The notes under the pieces were generated by a model. That model did not search any database and was not told the DNA's origin. It saw only the letters and a program-made list of their open reading frames with translations. A stretch of DNA of 64,000 nucleotides, from assembly GCA_030761205.1 (NCBI GenBank), contig JAULJL010000018.1:11552501-11616500 (forward strand). The letters are read 5' to 3'. The position numbers and the translations under genes were made by a program. Below are positions 58,345-64,000 of the stretch, piece after piece (within the stretch, counting starts at the first letter, position 1; each line of letters starts with the position of its first letter). Origin of the DNA: Fremontodendron californicum (lineage: Eukaryota; Streptophyta; Magnoliopsida; Malvales; Malvaceae).

Positions 58345-58700
58345 GAGGTAGCCGAATGGCCTAAGGTTCTAAACAAGCATGACATTTTCACAAACACTTG
58401 ATATACTTAAACTAAATACTCAATCAAATGTCATGCAAATACAAACCTATCAACTAACATAGCAAAAATGCACACACAATGCCAAATACATGAAGTGGCC
58501 GAATGGCCTAAGGTTCCAAACAAGCATGGCATTTTCACAAACACTTGATATACTTAAACTAAATACTCAAACAGATGTCATGCAAATGCAAACCTATTAA
58601 CTAACATAACAAAAATGCACATACAATGTAAAACACATGGAGTAGCCGAATGGCTTCAAGCTCCAACAAGCATGGCATTTTCACAAACACTTGATATACT
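58345..58700 (-). repeat. 147-bp triplication in LTR C
   Basis: GTAGCCGAATGGCCTAAGGT, CATTTTCACAAACACTTGAT and ATACTTAAACTAAATACTCA recur in order at about 58350, 58497 and 58643. LTR B has a single equivalent. Confidence 0.82.
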
Positions 58701-59759
58701 TAAACTAAAACATCAACAAATTTAAACATTATGGAAACTGAAAATTAAAAATGCAAGAACATGATAATAAACTTATAAATGACAACAAACAAGCAATCAA
58801 ATTAAAACAAGCCTCAAGTATATATAGTAGAAGAATATTTAAAGCATCAAGACTAAAGAAAATAACATAAATAACAAGACAAATCAAAACCAAAACAGCA
58901 ACAATAATAAAAGATATAGGCCATTCGGCCATAGTAAGAAAAATAAGAAAAAAATTTGTAAAAACTTGTTCAAGAAAAAGATGAAGAAAGAACTTAAAAA
59001 GAATATAAAAAAAATTATTTAAAAAGAAAAAACTCACAAAATAATAATCAAAATAGCAAAAACAAGAATGGAAAATCAAGAAAGTGCAAGAGTTGGTGCT
59101 AAAAGCAACCTCAAGACTCTATGTTTCAAGCTTTATCTCTTCAAACTTTCCTTTCTTTTCTAAACTTTTTCTTTTTGCTTTCAACCAAGGGGAGAAAAAC
59201 TAAGCAAAACCAACAAGAAATCTGAAAAATGAAGTGAGTTGAAATGAAAATCTACCTCTCCCTTTAGTGCTGACGAATTCCCCCTCTCTCCTCCTAGGAT
59301 GTTGTCATTTTGATTCCAACCAATTTCCATCCAAGGGCTAGTGATTCAATGTGAAAAATTATGAAATTATCACCCTTAGATTAGGCCATCAGCTGTCCAT
59401 AATTACAGCTGTTCAAGAATAATGTTGACACTTTCCCTCTTCATGCATTGGCCCATGTGGCTTATTTGCAATGGCTTGATCAAAAAAATCACTAACTAAC
59501 TCTTAATTCTTGGCCTTTTGATTGAAAAATCAGAAGCTTCTTCCTTCCTTTGGGCCTTAGCAGGCCAGCACTCTCTTTTCCAGCCCAAGTCTGATTTTTT
59601 TGAAAGGCAAGAAAAGCCCTTTTCGGTTGCTTGGGTAAAATGATCGTTTTGCCCACCGAATGCAAATAATTGGCAAACAGACTCCAAATTCAAATTTTAT
59701 TTTTTTAATACTTTCAAAATAATAAAATATTGAATTCTGGAAGTTTTCAAAATTTTTCG

Positions 59760-60640
59760 AGTCCATTTGCTATTTATTTGGATTTTTTCTTCCAAAAATA
59801 CCCTTTTATGCCCCCACATTTTACCATTTTTTAAACGAGCTCCAAATCAAGATTTTTCTTCACCAATCTCTTCCAAATAATTTAAAAGTGTGATCTGGAA
59901 GTTTTCATAATTTTTTGGAACTCATTTGGCATTTTTCGGGATTTATCTGCTTGAATTACTACATAAGAGACTCGGGATTTGGCCATTTTGCAAACAAACT
60001 CCGAATCATGATTTTATTTTGCCAATCTCTTCCAAATAATTAAAAAATGAGATCTGCAGAATTTTAGAATTTTTGGAGTCCATTTGCTATTTTTTCGGGA
60101 TTTATCTTCTTGAATTACTACATAAGAGACCCGGGATTTGGCCATTTTGCAAACGAACTCCGAACCAAGATTTTATTTTTCCAATCTCTTTAAAATATTT
60201 TAAAAATGATATTTACAAATTTTTAGAAGATTTGGAGTTCATTTGCTATTTTTCGGGATTTATCTTCTTCAATTACTGCATAAGAGACCCGGGATTTGAC
60301 CATTTTGCAAACGAACTCTGAATGAAAATTTTATTTCTCCAATCTCTTTCAAATATTTTAAAAATGATATTTGTAAATTTTCAAATGATTTGGAGTTCAT
60401 TTGCTATTTTTTCAGGGATTTATCTTCTTGAATTACTACATGAGAGACCCGGGATTTGGGCATTTTACAAACGAACTCCGAATCAAGATTTTATTTCTCC
60501 AATCTCTTTAAAATAATTTAAAAATGAGATTTGCAAATTTTCAGAAGATTTGGAGTTCATTAGCTATTTTTCCCAAATTTTTCAATTTTGCCCTTTTGTC
60601 TCCGAAACCCCGTTTTGCTCAAAACAAGTCCGATTTTCAG
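59760..60640 (-). repeat. 158-bp LTR subrepeats (about 6 units in C)
   Basis: GGAGTTCATTTGCTATTTTT-type words occur near 59765, 59925, 60078, 60237, 60394 and 60555, spaced about 155-161 bases, each followed (plus strand) by CGGGATTTATCTTCTTGAAT, except the first and last. Confidence 0.82.
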
Positions 60641-61249
60641 ATTTTCTTCAAACTGAGCTTTGGGCTATCCCTTTTTAATCATTCCTCATCCATTAGGGGC
60701 TTTTTTCTTACCAAGTCGGGCTATTTCTGTAATTTTTCCCGATTTCACCGAAATCCACCAAAAATCCTAATTCTCAGTTTTCTCCCGGATTGACTTTTCT
60801 TTCAGTTTTTCATTCAAGTGGCTTCTCCATTACCCGTAGTCAGTGCTTATATTTCATTTGGAACCTTCAATTTTGACCAATTCGATCGTTTAAGCACTTT
60901 TCCTCAAATTTCCCGGATTAGGGTTTCCTTTTTACTGAATCTCCATATTCCAACTTCCGAACTCCATATCTTTCGATGAAGACCTCGGATTATCAAAATT
61001 CTTTTGCCATTTTTCAATTGAACTTCAGATCTTGATTTTGAAAGCGGGTTGACTTTTTTGGTAGTTGACTTTTTGAGGTTGATTTTTTGGGGTTTACTTT
61101 TTTCAAGTTTGACTTTTTATGCTCACCCTCTTAAACTAAGTCTCGGAGTACCACCTGCAGGATGAAAAAAGTGTTTTTACATTTTGAAACATCAATTTAG
61201 GAAGAAAACATACCTGTTTTAGTGGTCCGGACAAAATTAGGTGTCTACA

Positions 61250-61262
61250 GCTGCCCCTCTTT
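61250..61262 (-). promoter_or_regulatory. Polypurine tract of element C
   Basis: AAAGAGGGGCAGC on the minus strand abuts the LTR start TGTAGACACC. Confidence 0.85.
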
Positions 61263-63586
61263 AGCTATTACTGAGAATCAGGATTCAGGCAAAGATAAAC
61301 AAATACTAATTTTGTACGGTCAGTGAAATCACATGTGAAGGAAAGGGAAGGAGTTTCTTTTTCATTCTTTTATCATTTTATCATTTTTTTTTGTGTGGAA
61401 AAAGCTGTAAATTGAAGATTTTGTCCTTAAATTGAATTCCTTGACTAATCAAGTCTCGACCCGTCTTAAGGAAACAAGTTCGATTTTGAAAAGAAAAAAT
61501 TATGCCCGAAGGTCTTTAAAACTGGTGCCCGAAGGTCTTTAAAAATGGTGCCCGAAGGTCTTTAAAAACTGGTGCCCGAAGGTCTTTAAAATGGTGCGCG
61601 AAGATCTTTGAAGCTGGTGCCCGAAGGTCTTTAAAACTGGTGCCCGAAGGTCTTTAAAATTGGTGCCCAGAGGTCTTTAAAATGGTGCCCGGAGGTCTTT
61701 AAAATGGTGCCCGAAGGTCTTTGAAATGGGTGCCCGAAGGTCGTTAAAACTAGTGCCCGGAGGTCTTTAAAATGGTGCCCGGAGGTCTTTAAAATGGTGC
61801 TCGGAGGTCTTACCCGTGATTAAAATACCTTGACGATGGTCTCAAGGCTCGACTCATTTGATAAAATAAAATGAATTCGATTTAAAACAAAAAAAAAAAT
61901 ACCTCAACGGTGGTCTCAAGGGTCGACTCATTTGATAAAAAAAATTGAATTCGATTAAAAACAAAAAGAAATACTAAGAATGATTCTGGGTTTGGTTCTT
62001 TTGGAGAAAATAACTTTAACTTGAAGATGAAAGGAACATACCTCGACGGCGGTCTTGGAGCCTGACTCGTTTGAGAAACAAAATGAGTTCGATTTGGGGA
62101 AGTCCAAGCTTTCCTAATTTTTGCACTGTTAGCTAAATGCAATGATGAGAATGACATGCTTTGCAAATGTTTGTATGTTTCCTAAGAATGAATGCAATCA
62201 AATGATTGTGTCTTGATTTCTAATCCATGGTTTCTTTGAGATTCACAGATTATCCAACTTCATGACAGAGTCTTCAATTTGTTCCTTGATGCCCCACTCA
62301 AGATATCTTGTCAATCAGTCTCAGTTTCTGGCTTTCGCTGAAATTCACAGAATTTTTTTGACTTCATGATGGAGTTCCCACCACATTCACTGTTTTCTTT
62401 TCTTGGTGAACTTTCTAAACCTTTCCCAAGATTTAAATCTATTCCTTAGTAATACTTTGAAATCCTTTTAGTTAAAGATTTTTTTTTATTACTAATCATC
62501 ATTCAATTTAATAACAATCATAATGCATCTAAAAAATGTATGAAAGAAAATATGAATCAAGCAAAAATTTTCATGAAAAGGATAACAAGAATTTATTGCA
62601 AAAATGCTTTAAAATAGTAAAAATAAATATCAAGGATATAAGAAACAAATTTAAGGTTATACATTGTAGATGCCCCGATGCGGAATATCCTGGACCCTTC
62701 CTTTTCAAACCATCTGAAATTTCTCTTGAATGAGCAATTTACTTGGGTAACCTCTCGGCTTTCGTAGTTACGTCAGACTGAGTTGTTCCTCTTTTCTCTA
62801 ATTGTCAGATACTTTCCCCCCTTTACATGGATCATTGATTCGAAATTTGATTAGTACTTAAGCCGCACTTTGTGGGTTTTCAACTCAAGTGTCCTCTATT
62901 CGGTATTAAGTCGCCCTTTGCGGGTTTTCGGCTTAAACCTCTCCTTTTACATTCTTTTTTCATTTCCATTTTGTTTTTGTATTCACCATGCATCTGAGAA
63001 TTCTAAATGCTTCCAAGGTAAAAATATCAATTCAAACGAAGGGATGAATTCTGAGAATAACCTTTCAAATTAAATATCCATGCTTGATCAAAATGGGCTT
63101 TTAAAGCACGTAATGTAGGCCAAGGTTTAGGTTTAGAAAGAAAAGATAAAATAGGCCCCAAGTGTGTTTAAGGGTGATTAGATCAAGGATCATTTCCTGA
63201 GGAGAACTCATTCTTGAAACATTTGTCCCTTTTTTGGACTTTCTTTTCTTCTTTTTTGCTTTGTTGGCTTTCATTTGCAACATGTTTCGATGGCTTTCTT
63301 TTTGCCATGATTTTTTTGATTATTTTTCCTCGTATTTGCCCTCTAGTTGTAGAGGATGATCCTTGATCAAGGTTTAAAGAAAGAAATAATTCTTAAGGCT
63401 CAAAGGGGTGACTAAGGATAATTTCTTCTTAGTGGAAGGAATATGAAAGATGGCCATTCATCATATCAAGCATGAATATTTTCTTTGAAAAGTAATTCAC
63501 ATGGGAGATAGATATATAGAATTTCAATTTTTACACTTGGAATCCTTCGAATTTCCATGTGCACAGAATCACACACACATTTTTTT
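61263..63586 (-). other. 3' non-coding region of element C
   Basis: Inverted counterpart of 51502-54151. It holds a 23-bp array (61500-61815), two or three 72-bp-type units (61840-62060), a relic of the antisense ORF (62545-62740) and the paired CCCTTTGCGGGTTTT words (62867 and 62915). No intact protein frame. Confidence 0.75.
61500..61815 (-). repeat. 23-bp tandem array in element C (about 14 units)
   Basis: GTGCCCGAAGGTCTTTAAAA / CTG units, some with GGAGG in place of GAAGG. It is homologous to the four-unit 22-bp array in element B. Confidence 0.88.
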
Positions 63587-64000
63587 TCAAGCATAATACT
63601 TCTTCAGTTCATCGGCATTCACAAGATTTCTGAAATCCTTCCCGTCCATTCTAGTTAAAATCAATGCTCCTCCAGAAAAAGCTCTTTTTACCACATAGGG
63701 TCCTTCCTAATTCGGAGCCCGTTTTCCTCTTGGGTCCTTCACTATAGGGAGAATTTTTCTCAGTACCAATTCCCCCTCTCGGAACTGTCTGGGACGAACC
63801 TTCTTGTTGTGGGCTCGAATCATCCTTTTTCTGATACAACTGCCCGTGACAAATTGCTTTCAATATTTTCTCTTCGATAAGATTCAGCTGTTCATTATGA
63901 GCTCTAACCCGTTCTGCTTCCTCTAGGCCAACTTCCATCAAAACCCGAAGTGAAGGGATCTGAACTTCAATAGGTAGCACTACTTCCATCCCGTATACCA
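63587..64000 (-). pseudogene. Integrase C-terminus of element C (partial)
   Basis: From the window end: LPIEVQIPSLRVLMEVGLEE, NLIEEKILKAICHGQLYQK, then one extra A in a run near 63829 shifts the frame. In the shifted frame the VRPRQFREGELVLR-like and GGALILTRMDG segments lead to ADELKKYYA and a TGA at 63587-63589. It closely parallels 51100-51501 of element B. The rest of the pol gene lies beyond the window. Confidence 0.85.

Larger units (their letters stand above)
55929..61249 (-). repeat. 3' LTR of element C (5321 bp)
   Basis: On the minus strand it starts TGTAGACACCTAATTTTGTC and ends GTTATTTTTTAGGTTGCGACA. It is a full-length homologue of 36176-40947. The extra length comes mainly from about six 158-bp subrepeats (four in B) and three units of a 147-bp segment at 58345-58700 (one in B). 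Open frames inside, such as 58729-59079 and 60073-60793, are the translated subrepeats and show no protein family. Confidence 0.92.
55929..64000 (-). mobile_element. Element C: Ogre/Tat-type element, 3' part, minus strand
   Basis: It holds the 3' LTR (55929-61249), polypurine tract, 3' non-coding region and integrase C-terminus, all inverted relative to B. It continues past the window end. It is inserted in the 3' LTR of B, so it is younger than B. Family identity with B is clear from LTR, tract, arrays and integrase wording. Confidence 0.88.

Noticed and set aside
1..64000. A novel defence, biosynthetic or RNA-guided system
   Set aside because: No cluster of intact genes exists. One host gene and decayed transposable elements account for nearly all recognisable content.

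Overview
The window is plant nuclear DNA, most likely from a eudicot. It is AT-rich and about 80% transposable-element sequence, and it holds one credible host gene. The evidence is plant-specific element families (a Tekay/Del-type chromovirus, Ogre/Tat-type Ty3/gypsy elements primed by tRNA-Arg, a plant hAT, MITEs) and a spliced BED-finger/hAT-derived gene. I saw no rRNA or tRNA gene, no CRISPR array and no bacterial operon.

Layout. 1-2656: AT-rich spacer with a dispersed 'CGTG/ACACGA' repeat. 2657-6362: a complete but internally deleted hAT element with terminal inverted repeats, 8-bp target duplication, GC-rich subterminal repeats and a spliced transposase C-terminus. 6640-7480: seven units of a GC-rich core repeat, then a LINE-type RNase H scrap. 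8170-18613: a full-length chromodomain Ty3/gypsy element on the minus strand, with 2.7-kb LTRs, perfect AATAA target duplications, iMet primer site and polypurine tract; its gag-pol is broken by stops and frameshifts. 18870-19930: a second, inverted block of the repeat seen at 1-360. 20626-25196: the host gene on the minus strand (709-aa BED/DUF659/hAT-dimerisation protein, one coding intron, an inferred 2.1-kb 5'UTR intron and a TATA box). 25390-29087: MITEs and a fourfold tandem repeat.

29088-64000 is a nest of Ogre/Tat elements. Element A (29088-34835, plus) is cut in its gag start by an LTR fragment B' (34836-36175). B' is cut by element B (36176-55928, plus; nearly complete, with ORF1, gag, protease, a candidate intron, RT, two RNase H domains and integrase). 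The 3' LTR of B is cut by element C (55929 to beyond the window, minus strand). The right-hand halves of C, B, B' and A must lie outside the window, so the model makes exact junction predictions. B and C face each other and form a multi-kilobase inverted repeat.

I found no new defence or metabolic system. The observations most worth pursuing are the B/C inverted repeat as a possible small-RNA source, the phase-consistent intron in the Ogre polyprotein, a short antisense ORF with paired CxxC motifs in the 3' region of B, tandem arrays that expand differently in B and C, and premature stops that fit C-to-T decay.
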